Source: Bryobacteraceae bacterium
GTDB lineage: Bacteria > Acidobacteriota > Terriglobia > Bryobacterales > Bryobacteraceae
Assembly: GCA_030039005.1 (NCBI GenBank)
Contig: JASHQT010000410.1
Location: 1-5,716 of the forward strand
Direction: 5' to 3'
DNA length: 5,716 nt
Made by a program: the position numbers and the translations under genes. The notes beneath the pieces were generated by a model that was not told the DNA's origin, did not search any database, and was given only the letters and a program-made list of their open reading frames with translations. Shown here piece after piece: positions 1-5,716 of this stretch. Each line of letters begins with the position of its first letter. The stretch's first letter is position 1.

Positions 1-1
1 C

Positions 2-868
2 CGCTATCAGGTGGGGCGCTCGCACGAGTGCGATTTCCCGCCCGAAATCCTCACGCTGCCGGTTTGCACGTCGCCCGCGTTCCCGACCAACGGCTCGAGC
101 GCCGAAATCGACCGGCGGGTAAAGCAGCAGGTCGCCAATGCGCTCTCCGTGTACGCAGTCTCACGCGAGATCCTGGACGTATTGCAGCCGACCCATATTA
201 TTACGCAGACCCAGTGCAAGGTCTGCGCGGTCAGTTTGGAAGATGTCGAGCGCGCGCTGATCGGCTGGGTAAGCAGCCGTCCCAAGCTGGTCGCGCTGGA
301 GCCGAATTCGCTAGCCGATATCTGGGCCGACATCCGGCGCGTCGCGGCGGCCTGCGGAGTTCCCGAGCGCGGCGAGCAAGTGGTCGTCGGCCTCCAATCG
401 AAAATGCAAACCATCTCCGAGCGCGCCTGTGCGTCGCCCTCGCGCCCGCGCGTCGCCTGCATCGAATGGCAGGAACCGCTGATGGCCGCCGGCAATTGGG
501 TGCCGGAACTGGTGGAGATGGCCGGCGCGGTGAATCTATTCGGCGAGGCAGGCGTGCACTCGCCCTGGATGAATTGGCGGCAGCTTGTCGACTCCGATCC
601 GGACGTCATCATCGCCATGCCTTGCGGTTTCGATCTAGAACGTACCTGCGCGGAAATGTACTGGCTCGAGGACCGGCCCGAATGGGCGAAGCTGCGCGCC
701 GTCCAAAACGGTCAAGTTTACCTAGCCGACGGCAATCAATATTTCAATCGCCCCGGCCCGCGATTGTTGGACTCGCTCGAAATTCTAGCCGAAATCCTGC
801 ACCCGGATGTCTTCGCGCCCTCGCTCGAAGGCCGCGCCTGGCGCGCGCATGCCAGAATGGCTGCATGA
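2..868 (+). CDS. Cobalamin-binding (BtuF/COG0614-like) ABC substrate-binding protein, 5'-partial
   Basis: This is the C-terminal 288 residues of a cluster-A type substrate-binding protein resembling those annotated as cobalamin-binding. Such proteins capture corrinoid or iron chelates for an ABC importer. The frame is open to the left edge. The visible part begins RYQVGRSHECD, which in this family lies some 25-30 residues after the start, so the true start, and any signal peptide or lipobox, is off-window. The in-frame GTG at 11 falls inside a conserved motif and is not a credible start. Motifs recalled from the family, numbered on the fragment: VGRSHECDFPPE (4-15), AEIDRRV (34-40), TQCKVCAVS (70-78), EWQEPLMAAGNWVPEL (155-170), DVIIAMPCGF (201-210) and a YF/RPGPRLLDSLE segment near 247-259. 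The fragment has nine cysteines, including CxxC at 72/75, many for an exported binding protein. No transporter ATPase or permease for it is visible. The stop overlaps the next start (ATGA). Family membership is fairly sure; the ligand is inferred. Confidence 0.85.
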   Translation, partial: RYQVGRSHECDFPPEILTLPVCTSPAFPTNGSSAEIDRRVKQQVANALSVYAVSREILDVLQPTHIITQTQCKVCAVSLEDVERALIGWVSSRPKLVALEPNSLADIWADIRRVAAACGVPERGEQVVVGLQSKMQTISERACASPSRPRVACIEWQEPLMAAGNWVPELVEMAGAVNLFGEAGVHSPWMNWRQLVDSDPDVIIAMPCGFDLERTCAEMYWLEDRPEWAKLRAVQNGQVYLADGNQYFNRPGPRLLDSLEILAEILHPDVFAPSLEGRAWRAHARMAA

Positions 869-1869
869 GATCGCCTCTCGCGTTATTGGCCCTGTCCGCC
901 TCCGTGCTTCTCGCTCAGACCGCAACCGCACAAATCCGCCGCATGGATCCCGCGTTCGACAAGCTGGTCCCGCGGAGCGCCGTAATTGAAAAACTCGCTG
1001 ATGGATTTCAATTCATCGAAGGACCCGTCTGGTATCGGCCCGGCGCGTACCTGCTGTTTAGCGACATTCCGGGAAACGTGATTATGCAATGGTCGACCGC
1101 GGGCGGCAAGATGGTTTTCCGCGATCATATCTTCGCCGGCCAATATCCGCCCGGCAAACAAGTGGGAACCAACGGGCTGACGTTGGATAAACTCGGTCGC
1201 ATCATCGCCGCCGAGCACGGCAATCGCCGCGTGTCGCGCATCGGCCGCGACGGAGTGCTCACAGTTCTTGCGGAGCGTTACGAAGGCAAGCGCTTGAACA
1301 GTCCCAACGACGTGGTGGTGAAAAGCAATCAGGATATTTACTTCACCGATCCGCCGTTCGGATTGCTTAATCCGGGCCAGGGGATCGAGAGCGCTGCCAA
1401 TAATCCGCTGCGCGAGCTCAATTTCAACGGCGTTTATCGCCTCACGCCCACCGGCGGATTGTACCCGGTAGTCAAAGATCTCGCGCTGCCCAACGGTCTC
1501 GCATTTTCGCCCGATGAAAAGAAATTCTATGTCGCGAACTCAGCCGACAACCGCTGGTACGTGTACGACGTCCAACCGGACGGCAGCATGGCCAATCCCC
1601 AAGTGTTCTTCGACGCCTCGAAACTGAGCGGCCAAGGCCTGCCGGACGGCATGAAAGTGGACAGCGCGGGCAATATCTGGGCCACCGGCCCCGGCGGCAT
1701 TCTGGTGCTAACGCCCGAAGCGAAACTGCTCGGCGTGATCGCGTTTCCCGAGGTTCCGGCCAACTGCGCCTGGGGCGACGCCGACGGCAAGACGCTGTAC
1801 GTCACCGCGCGCACAGGCTTGTATCGGATCAAAACGAATATCACGGGGATCAGACCCGGACCGAAATAG
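865..1869 (+). CDS. Exported SMP-30/gluconolactonase-family beta-propeller protein
   Basis: A 334-residue protein of the SMP-30/gluconolactonase/LRE family. These six-bladed propellers hold a divalent metal and usually hydrolyse lactones of sugars or related esters. Residues 1-22 look like a Sec signal peptide: MRSP, then a hydrophobic LALLALSASVLL stretch, and a likely cut after ATA (22/23). This places the enzyme in the periplasm or outside. Candidate metal and substrate residues sit in the expected motifs: E52 (FIEGPVW), N148/D149 (LNSPNDVVV), N210 (LPNGLAFSPD) and D261 (LPDGMKVD). By comparison with SMP-30, E52, N210 and D261 would be the metal ligands and N148 a substrate contact. YFTDPPFG (159-166) is typical of the exported bacterial members. 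The frame is open upstream to 28, but that part reads through the preceding gene. The ATG at 865 gives the signal peptide and the ATGA overlap. There is no clear Shine-Dalgarno sequence, so translation may be coupled. The substrate is unknown. Confidence 0.9.
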   Translation: MRSPLALLALSASVLLAQTATAQIRRMDPAFDKLVPRSAVIEKLADGFQFIEGPVWYRPGAYLLFSDIPGNVIMQWSTAGGKMVFRDHIFAGQYPPGKQVGTNGLTLDKLGRIIAAEHGNRRVSRIGRDGVLTVLAERYEGKRLNSPNDVVVKSNQDIYFTDPPFGLLNPGQGIESAANNPLRELNFNGVYRLTPTGGLYPVVKDLALPNGLAFSPDEKKFYVANSADNRWYVYDVQPDGSMANPQVFFDASKLSGQGLPDGMKVDSAGNIWATGPGGILVLTPEAKLLGVIAFPEVPANCAWGDADGKTLYVTARTGLYRIKTNITGIRPGPK

Positions 1870-1872
1870 GCG

Positions 1873-4539
1873 CTACTCGTAATGCAACGCCGTCAGCGGA
1901 CTGATGCGCGATGCTCGCCACGCCGGCCATGCCGCCGCGAGTATCGCCACGCCGGTCAAAATAGCGATCGTGATCGCGAGCGCTCCAGGATCGTCCGGCT
2001 GCACTCCATACAGGACCGACTGGATGGATCGCGAGGCGAAGACCACCACCGGCAGCCCGGCGGCCAGACCCATCGCGATCAGCGCCAGGGCTTCTCGAAG
2101 AACCGCCCAGAGCACGTTGCGCGGCTGAGCCCCCAGGGCCATTCTCACGCCGATCTCGGATGTTCGCCGCGTCACCCCATACGACATCACGCCGTAAAGT
2201 CCGAAACAAGCGAGCCCCAGCGCCAGAATCCCGAACGCTGCCGTCACCACGCTGCCCATGCGCTCCGGACTCAGATTGCGCTCGACTTGCAAAGCGAGTG
2301 GGGCAATACGTTCGATCGGTAAATTCGGCGCCATGTCGCCAATCGTCTTGCGAACGGCGGCGGCGATTGAATCCGGATCGCCCGCGGCGCGCACTTCCAC
2401 GCTTTCGGCATACACGACATTGCCGTTCAACGGATAGTAAGCCATGGGCACCGCTGCCTCACGGACGCGGTTCACTCGAGCATCGGCCACGACGCCGATG
2501 ATCTCCGCGTAATCGAGAGCCAGGTGGTCACCGAAATGCTGCCCCAAAGGACTCCGATTCGCGAAGTACCGCCGCGCCATGGCTTCATTGATGACGGCCA
2601 CTCGCTGCCCGCTGTCGCCGGTGCGGAAGTCGCGGCCCTGCACCAGTCGCATGCCCACGGTCGAAAAATATCCTGGCCCCACATAGCTATATTGGATCAA
2701 GACTTGTTCCAGAGGAGCGGCTTGATAGCCCGAGATCAGGATGCCGTCGGCGTTCGAACGGCATTCGATCGCCAGGCCGCAGAAGGACACCACGGCCGAG
2801 CGCACCCCCGGAATCGCCTCCGTCCGCTCGACCAATTCCCTGTACAGCCCCGGCAGTTGCCCGGCGGCATAACCGGCCGACCGCGGATCGATGCTGACAC
2901 TCAAGATGTGTTCACGATTGAATCCCAACTCGACCTTCGCCAGATTGCGCAGACTGCGCGCGAACAGCGCCGCACCGAATACAACGACCAGCGAAAGAGC
3001 TACCTGCGCGGCCACCAGGAGCTTCGCGCCACCGAACTGAAATCGTCCTGAGCGGCTGGTCTTCACCGCCGAGCCAAGGTCGAGTTTTGTGGCGCGCACC
3101 GCGGGGACAAGACCGAACAACAAGCCCGTGGCAATCGAGACGCCGAGCGTGAACACGAGCACGCGCGCGTCCACGCTGGTCGGCAACGGCGTCGGCCCGA
3201 CCGCCGCGAGGGCCATGCGCACGAGCTGTTGGCTGGTCCATTGGGCGATCAGAAGTCCAAGCCCAGCCGCGATCGCCACCAGCACAAAACTCTCGGTGAG
3301 CAGTTGCTGAACCAACCGTCCGCGGCTGGCGCCGATCGATAGCCGCACAGCAATCTCGCGCCGGCGTGCCTCGGCGCGGGCCATCAATAGGTTCGCTGTA
3401 TTCGCGCAGGCGATCAGAAGCACCAACGCCACCAGCGCCATCAGGGCGACGAGTGGCGATGCGAACCGGCCGCGCAGGTCAGAGGACCCTCGCGCGAAGG
3501 ACTGCAAGAACACGGTTCGCGCCACGAGGTTATGCGTCGCGTCCGTCGCCATGTCGAGCGAACGTATATAGACGCTGTTCAGCGCGCCTTGAACGGCTGC
3601 GACGGAGGCCCGATCTGCCCGCACGATGACATCCAGCCATTGAACGTGCTGTTGCGGGATCCAGGGCTTTTCCGGATCGGCCGGGTCCTGGGCGCTGAAA
3701 TGCTCCACGTAATGCACGTTCGCCTGCATCATCAGCGGAATCCAGATATCGGTGGGATCCTCAATCCAAACGCCCCGGAAACTCTCCGGGGCAATGCCTG
3801 CGATGCGGAAAGCAGCGCCGTTAATACGGATCATTCGCCCGATCACGTCCGGCGATCCGGCGAAACCACGCTGCCAGAATCCATGGCTGATCACGGCAAC
3901 GGCATGAGCCCCGGCGGTGAGGTCGTCGCTCGGCGCGAGCAGCCGCCCCAGCGCGGGCGATAACCCCAGCACGGAAAAGAACTCGCCGGATACCAACTGG
4001 ACCGGCAACACTTCGGCGTGTGCTCCTCCTTCAAGCGCGGTTTGGGCACGCGTTACGCGACTCATCGCCGCGATCCCCTTCGCCCCCGAACCGGCGCCGC
4101 GGAGCCGCTCGAACATCGGGTACGAAAATCTTTGCGACACCGGTGCGCGCGATTGCTCGCGCAGCTCCAACAACTCCTCGGGCGCCGCCACGGGCAGGGA
4201 TCTGAACAAAATCGCGTTTAAGATAGAGAAAATCGCCGCGTTGGCGCCGATGCCGAGCGCTAAAGACAGAATCGCGACGGCTGCAAAACCCGGCGAGCGC
4301 CTCATTTGCCGCAGCGCGTAGATGGAGTCCCGTACGACGCGTTCGAACGCGGTCCAGCCCCACATTTCGCGCGTGACTTCCTTGACCAGCAGCTCGTTTC
4401 CGAATGTGCGCAGGGCATTTTCTTCGGCCTCCCCAGCGGTCTCTCCGCGCTCCATGCGCTCCTCGCGGTCGATGGCCAGGTGCGCGCGAATCTCCTCGTC
4501 CAGCTCACGATTGCGCCGCCGGCGCCGCGGAAAGAACAT
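1873..4539 (-). CDS. ADOP-family (MacB/FtsX-like) ABC permease, orphan
   Basis: An 888-residue inner-membrane permease of the acidobacterial duplicated orphan permease (ADOP) type, with two MacB-like halves and no ATPase in the same protein. In order: a charged N-terminal prefix (1-60, LDEEIRAHLAIDREERMERG...ALRTFGN) typical of the family; TM1 near 84-112 (SPGFAAVAILSLALGIGANAA); a periplasmic core near 113-360; FtsX block 1 (TM near 362-385, 414-434, 460-482) with the cytoplasmic motif RRREIAVRLSIGASRGRLVQQ (392-412); TM5 near 506-527; a second periplasmic core near 530-760; and FtsX block 2 (TM near 763-787, 813-834, 853-873) with RRTSEIGVRMALGAQPRNV (791-809). It ends PAWRASRISPLTALHYE, a usual ADOP terminus. 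The length is normal and no frameshift is seen. The ATG at 4537-4539 has AGGAG eight bases upstream. MacB relatives drive mechanotransmission efflux or lipoprotein/peptide export, but the ADOP substrate and ATPase partner are unknown. It lies 25 bases after padR, probably in the same operon. Confidence 0.95.
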   Translation of the reverse strand: MFFPRRRRRNRELDEEIRAHLAIDREERMERGETAGEAEENALRTFGNELLVKEVTREMWGWTAFERVVRDSIYALRQMRRSPGFAAVAILSLALGIGANAAIFSILNAILFRSLPVAAPEELLELREQSRAPVSQRFSYPMFERLRGAGSGAKGIAAMSRVTRAQTALEGGAHAEVLPVQLVSGEFFSVLGLSPALGRLLAPSDDLTAGAHAVAVISHGFWQRGFAGSPDVIGRMIRINGAAFRIAGIAPESFRGVWIEDPTDIWIPLMMQANVHYVEHFSAQDPADPEKPWIPQQHVQWLDVIVRADRASVAAVQGALNSVYIRSLDMATDATHNLVARTVFLQSFARGSSDLRGRFASPLVALMALVALVLLIACANTANLLMARAEARRREIAVRLSIGASRGRLVQQLLTESFVLVAIAAGLGLLIAQWTSQQLVRMALAAVGPTPLPTSVDARVLVFTLGVSIATGLLFGLVPAVRATKLDLGSAVKTSRSGRFQFGGAKLLVAAQVALSLVVVFGAALFARSLRNLAKVELGFNREHILSVSIDPRSAGYAAGQLPGLYRELVERTEAIPGVRSAVVSFCGLAIECRSNADGILISGYQAAPLEQVLIQYSYVGPGYFSTVGMRLVQGRDFRTGDSGQRVAVINEAMARRYFANRSPLGQHFGDHLALDYAEIIGVVADARVNRVREAAVPMAYYPLNGNVVYAESVEVRAAGDPDSIAAAVRKTIGDMAPNLPIERIAPLALQVERNLSPERMGSVVTAAFGILALGLACFGLYGVMSYGVTRRTSEIGVRMALGAQPRNVLWAVLREALALIAMGLAAGLPVVVFASRSIQSVLYGVQPDDPGALAITIAILTGVAILAAAWPAWRASRISPLTALHYE

Positions 4540-4547
4540 ACTTGCTT

Positions 4548-4552
4548 CTCCT
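4548..4552 (-). promoter_or_regulatory. Shine-Dalgarno sequence of the ADOP permease
   Basis: On the minus strand AGGAG lies eight bases before the permease ATG, inside the 25-base gap after the padR stop. It supports the chosen permease start. It also contrasts with padR itself, which has no recognisable ribosome binding site. Confidence 0.75.
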
Positions 4553-4564
4553 AAGCCGGTCTCG

Positions 4565-4912
4565 TCACGCCGGCTTCATGACTCCAGAGATGGCTTTCAC
4601 CAGCAGCTTCCACTTGGATTCCTCGGCCAGCAACTGCTTTTTACCCGCAGACGTGAGGCGATAATATTTCGCGCGCTGGTTCTTTTCCGAAACCTTCCAT
4701 TCCGAAGCGAGCCAGCCTTGGCGTTCCAGGCGATGCAGCGCCGGATAGAGCGAGCCGGTCTCCACTTGCAACAATTCTCCCGAACCGGCGCGGATGGATT
4801 GCGCGATTCCGTGCCCATGCCGCGGGCCCCACTGCAAAGTCGTGAGGATCAGCATATCGAGGGTTCCTTGTAGCAGCTCGATACGGTTCTTGTAAGGCTC
4901 TTGGCTCGGCAT
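4565..4912 (-). CDS. PadR-family winged-helix transcriptional regulator
   Basis: A 115-residue PadR-type repressor of the short class, with one winged-helix domain and a brief C-terminal helix for dimerisation. Family landmarks: LLQGTLDMLILTTLQWGPRHGHGIAQSI (13-40, helices 1-2), the recognition segment VETGSLYPALHRLERQGWLASEW (50-72), and the wing with RAKYYRLTSAGKKQL (80-94). The C-terminal helix (about 95-112) is short, as in PadR proteins next to ADOP permeases. I chose the ATG at 4910-4912. A GTG directly before it (4913-4915) could add one residue, but neither has a Shine-Dalgarno sequence. The gene lies 42 bases after the MFS stop and 25 bases before the permease, whose expression it very probably controls. 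Twin palindromes upstream suggest autorepression. The inducer is unknown. The family call is very secure; the target is inferred from position. Confidence 0.95.
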   Translation of the reverse strand: MPSQEPYKNRIELLQGTLDMLILTTLQWGPRHGHGIAQSIRAGSGELLQVETGSLYPALHRLERQGWLASEWKVSEKNQRAKYYRLTSAGKKQLLAEESKWKLLVKAISGVMKPA

Positions 4913-4921
4913 CACAGTGCT

Positions 4922-4934
4922 GTAGACACTCTAC
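4922..4934. promoter_or_regulatory. Palindromic operator candidate, proximal copy (GTAGA-N3-TCTAC)
   Basis: A perfect 5-bp inverted repeat, GTAGA-CAC-TCTAC, starts ten bases upstream of the padR ATG and overlaps the proposed -10 box (4928-4933). A second copy with a different centre lies 24 bp away. TGTAG at 4921-4925 also pairs with CTACA at 4934-4938, giving an alternative 18-bp dyad. It is most likely bound by the PadR dimer; the binding is inferred, while the repeat is directly visible. Confidence 0.6.
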
Positions 4935-4957
4935 TACACGAGTGGGTAGATTGTCTA
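4928..4957 (-). promoter_or_regulatory. Putative padR-permease operon promoter
   Basis: On the minus strand TAGACA (4952-4957; five of six matches to TTGACA) is followed, after an 18-base spacer, by TAGAGT (4928-4933; four of six matches to TATAAT). Initiation about seven bases further on would fall near 4921, leaving a leader of only about nine bases before the padR ATG. This fits the lack of a Shine-Dalgarno sequence there. The -10 match is weak, so the exact boxes are tentative. The position over both palindromes is what makes the assignment plausible. Confidence 0.4.
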
Positions 4958-4958
4958 C
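4946..4958. promoter_or_regulatory. Palindromic operator candidate, distal copy (GTAGA-N3-TCTAC)
   Basis: The second perfect copy, GTAGA-TTG-TCTAC, differs from the proximal one only in the three central bases. It covers the proposed -35 box (4952-4957) and includes the stop codon of the MFS gene (4955-4957). The outer arms of the two copies form a further 8-bp inverted repeat, TGTAGACA (4921-4928) with TGTCTACA (4952-4959). Two repressor dimers bound here would block both promoter boxes. Confidence 0.6.
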
Positions 4959-5716
4959 ACCTTTTTGAAGAGAGCATCGGGCAGGAGGACATAAGTAAGC
5001 ACCGCCGAGAGCGGGTGCATCAGCCCGGCCAGAAGAAACACCGGGGCGTAGCCGAAATGCAGCACCACATAGCCGGTGCCCAGATTGGCGATCGCTCCAC
5101 CTACCGCGCCGCCCGCGCCCGAAAATCCGGTGACGGAGCCCACTTCGCCGGTATGAAACAAATCGACCGGAATGGTTTGCAAGTTCGCGACCCAGATCCC
5201 GTGGCCCAACGTCACTGCGCAAGTGGCGCCGATGGCCAGCGCAGCGGTGGGAACAAACGGGGCGGCAATCGCGATCGGCAGCACCGCCGCGCCCACGGCC
5301 ATGGTGAATTTGCGCGCGCGGCCGAGCGGCCATCCGGCATCGATCCAATGGCCGGAAAGCCAGCCTCCGGTCAAATAACCTACACCGCCGAGGGCGAACG
5401 GAACCCAGGAATATTCGCCGACCATCGCGAGATCGAACCCACGCTCGCGCCGCAGGTACTCGGGCAGCCAGAAGATGACGAAGTAGATGACGGGATCCGT
5501 CAGGAAGCGCGTGAGGATCAGGGTCAGGCAGGCGCGATCGCGAAGAAGAGCTCGCCACCGGGTGGCTCGCGGGGCTGGGTCCTCGGGGACTTGGGTGCCT
5601 GGCACGTGGTACACGATAAGCCATAGCGCCAGCCATCCAAACCCGAGGAGTCCTGTGAACACGAAAGCGTTGCGCCAGCCGTAGCGCAGCGTGATCAGCG
5701 CGACGGTCACCGGCGC
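4955..5716 (-). CDS. MFS transporter, ACS/hexuronate-type, 5'-partial (C-terminal half)
   Basis: The last 253 residues of a major facilitator superfamily transporter resembling the anion:cation symporter group (ExuT, glucarate and related sugar-acid carriers), which import acidic sugars with protons across the inner membrane. The frame is open to the right edge, and the visible start APVTVALITLRYGWRNAFVFTG is the usual region before TM6. The in-frame GTG at 5708-5710 therefore encodes an internal valine. Six or seven membrane segments can be picked out: NAFVFTGLLGFGWLALWLIVY; LTLILTRFLTDPVIYFVIFW; a segment around SWVPFALGGVGYLTGGW with the conserved GGWLSGHWID turn; two around FTMAVGAAVLPIAIAAPF and AIGATCAVTLGHGIWVANL; and two at the end. 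The GIWVANLQTIPVDLF...EVGSVTGFSGAGGAVGG signature is typical of this group. It ends LLPDALFKKV. The stop lies within the upstream palindrome of padR. Superfamily is certain, subfamily likely, substrate inferred. Confidence 0.9.
   Translation of the reverse strand, partial: APVTVALITLRYGWRNAFVFTGLLGFGWLALWLIVYHVPGTQVPEDPAPRATRWRALLRDRACLTLILTRFLTDPVIYFVIFWLPEYLRRERGFDLAMVGEYSWVPFALGGVGYLTGGWLSGHWIDAGWPLGRARKFTMAVGAAVLPIAIAAPFVPTAALAIGATCAVTLGHGIWVANLQTIPVDLFHTGEVGSVTGFSGAGGAVGGAIANLGTGYVVLHFGYAPVFLLAGLMHPLSAVLTYVLLPDALFKKV

Noticed and set aside
11..13. GTG as the start of the binding-protein gene
   Set aside because: The codon encodes the conserved valine of VGRSHECD. The frame is open to the left edge and the family has further N-terminal sequence.
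28..864. N-terminal extension of the lactonase reading frame (open from 28)
   Set aside because: It is an alternative frame of the binding-protein gene, rich in Arg/Ala as expected of GC-rich shadow frames. The signal peptide begins exactly at the ATG at 865.
1844..1858. Small hairpin CGGG...CCCG near the convergent stops
   Set aside because: The stem is only four base pairs with a seven-base loop and has no T-run directly after it on either strand, so it is not a credible intrinsic terminator.
2524..3051. Plus-strand open frame of 175 codons antisense to the permease
   Set aside because: The permease frame is intact and strongly family-like throughout this region. The antisense product has no recognisable motif or convincing ribosome binding site.
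4901..5626. Plus-strand open frame antisense to the MFS gene
   Set aside because: It is the antisense shadow of a recognised membrane protein. The translation is hydrophilic with no domain-like pattern.
4641..5636. Long minus-strand open frame across the MFS and padR genes
   Set aside because: It is out of frame with both recognised proteins, has low-complexity Arg/Pro/Ala/Ser composition and matches no family I know.
5708..5710. GTG (minus strand) as the start of the MFS gene
   Set aside because: Starting here would remove the first half of the transporter. The frame continues to the window edge with family-like residues.

Overview
The window is GC-rich, densely coding DNA and most likely comes from an Acidobacteriota genome, with Solibacter/Bryobacter-type soil bacteria the closest match I can think of. 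The strongest clue is the pairing of a short PadR-type regulator with an 888-residue MacB/FtsX-like permease that has no ATPase partner. This is the 'acidobacterial duplicated orphan permease' (ADOP) arrangement, which is greatly expanded in that phylum. The assignment is an inference from gene content, not from a phylogenetic marker.

Layout. Plus strand, 2-1869: the 3' part of a cobalamin-binding (BtuF/COG0614-like) substrate-binding protein gene runs into an exported SMP-30/gluconolactonase-family protein through a 4-base ATGA overlap. Minus strand, 5716-1873: the C-terminal part of an MFS sugar-acid-type transporter (5' end beyond the right edge) is followed by a padR-family regulator and then the ADOP permease. 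The two blocks converge with only three bases between their stop codons (1870-1872). No intergenic stretch exceeds about 45 bases. I found no tRNA, rRNA, CRISPR array, insertion sequence or riboswitch.

How the parts work together. padR and the permease look like one operon, with a 25-base gap that holds a good Shine-Dalgarno sequence. The 42-base gap between the MFS gene and padR, plus the last bases of the MFS gene, contains two copies of a 13-bp palindrome, GTAGA-N3-TCTAC, with centres 24 bp apart. These copies lie over plausible -35 and -10 boxes, so the regulator probably represses its own operon. The -35 box and one palindrome overlap the MFS stop codon, and the predicted transcript would have an almost absent 5' leader.

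The B12-binding/lactonase pair and the MFS transporter have no proven link to the padR-permease unit. The most interesting element is the compact twin-operator promoter. The protein families themselves are known.
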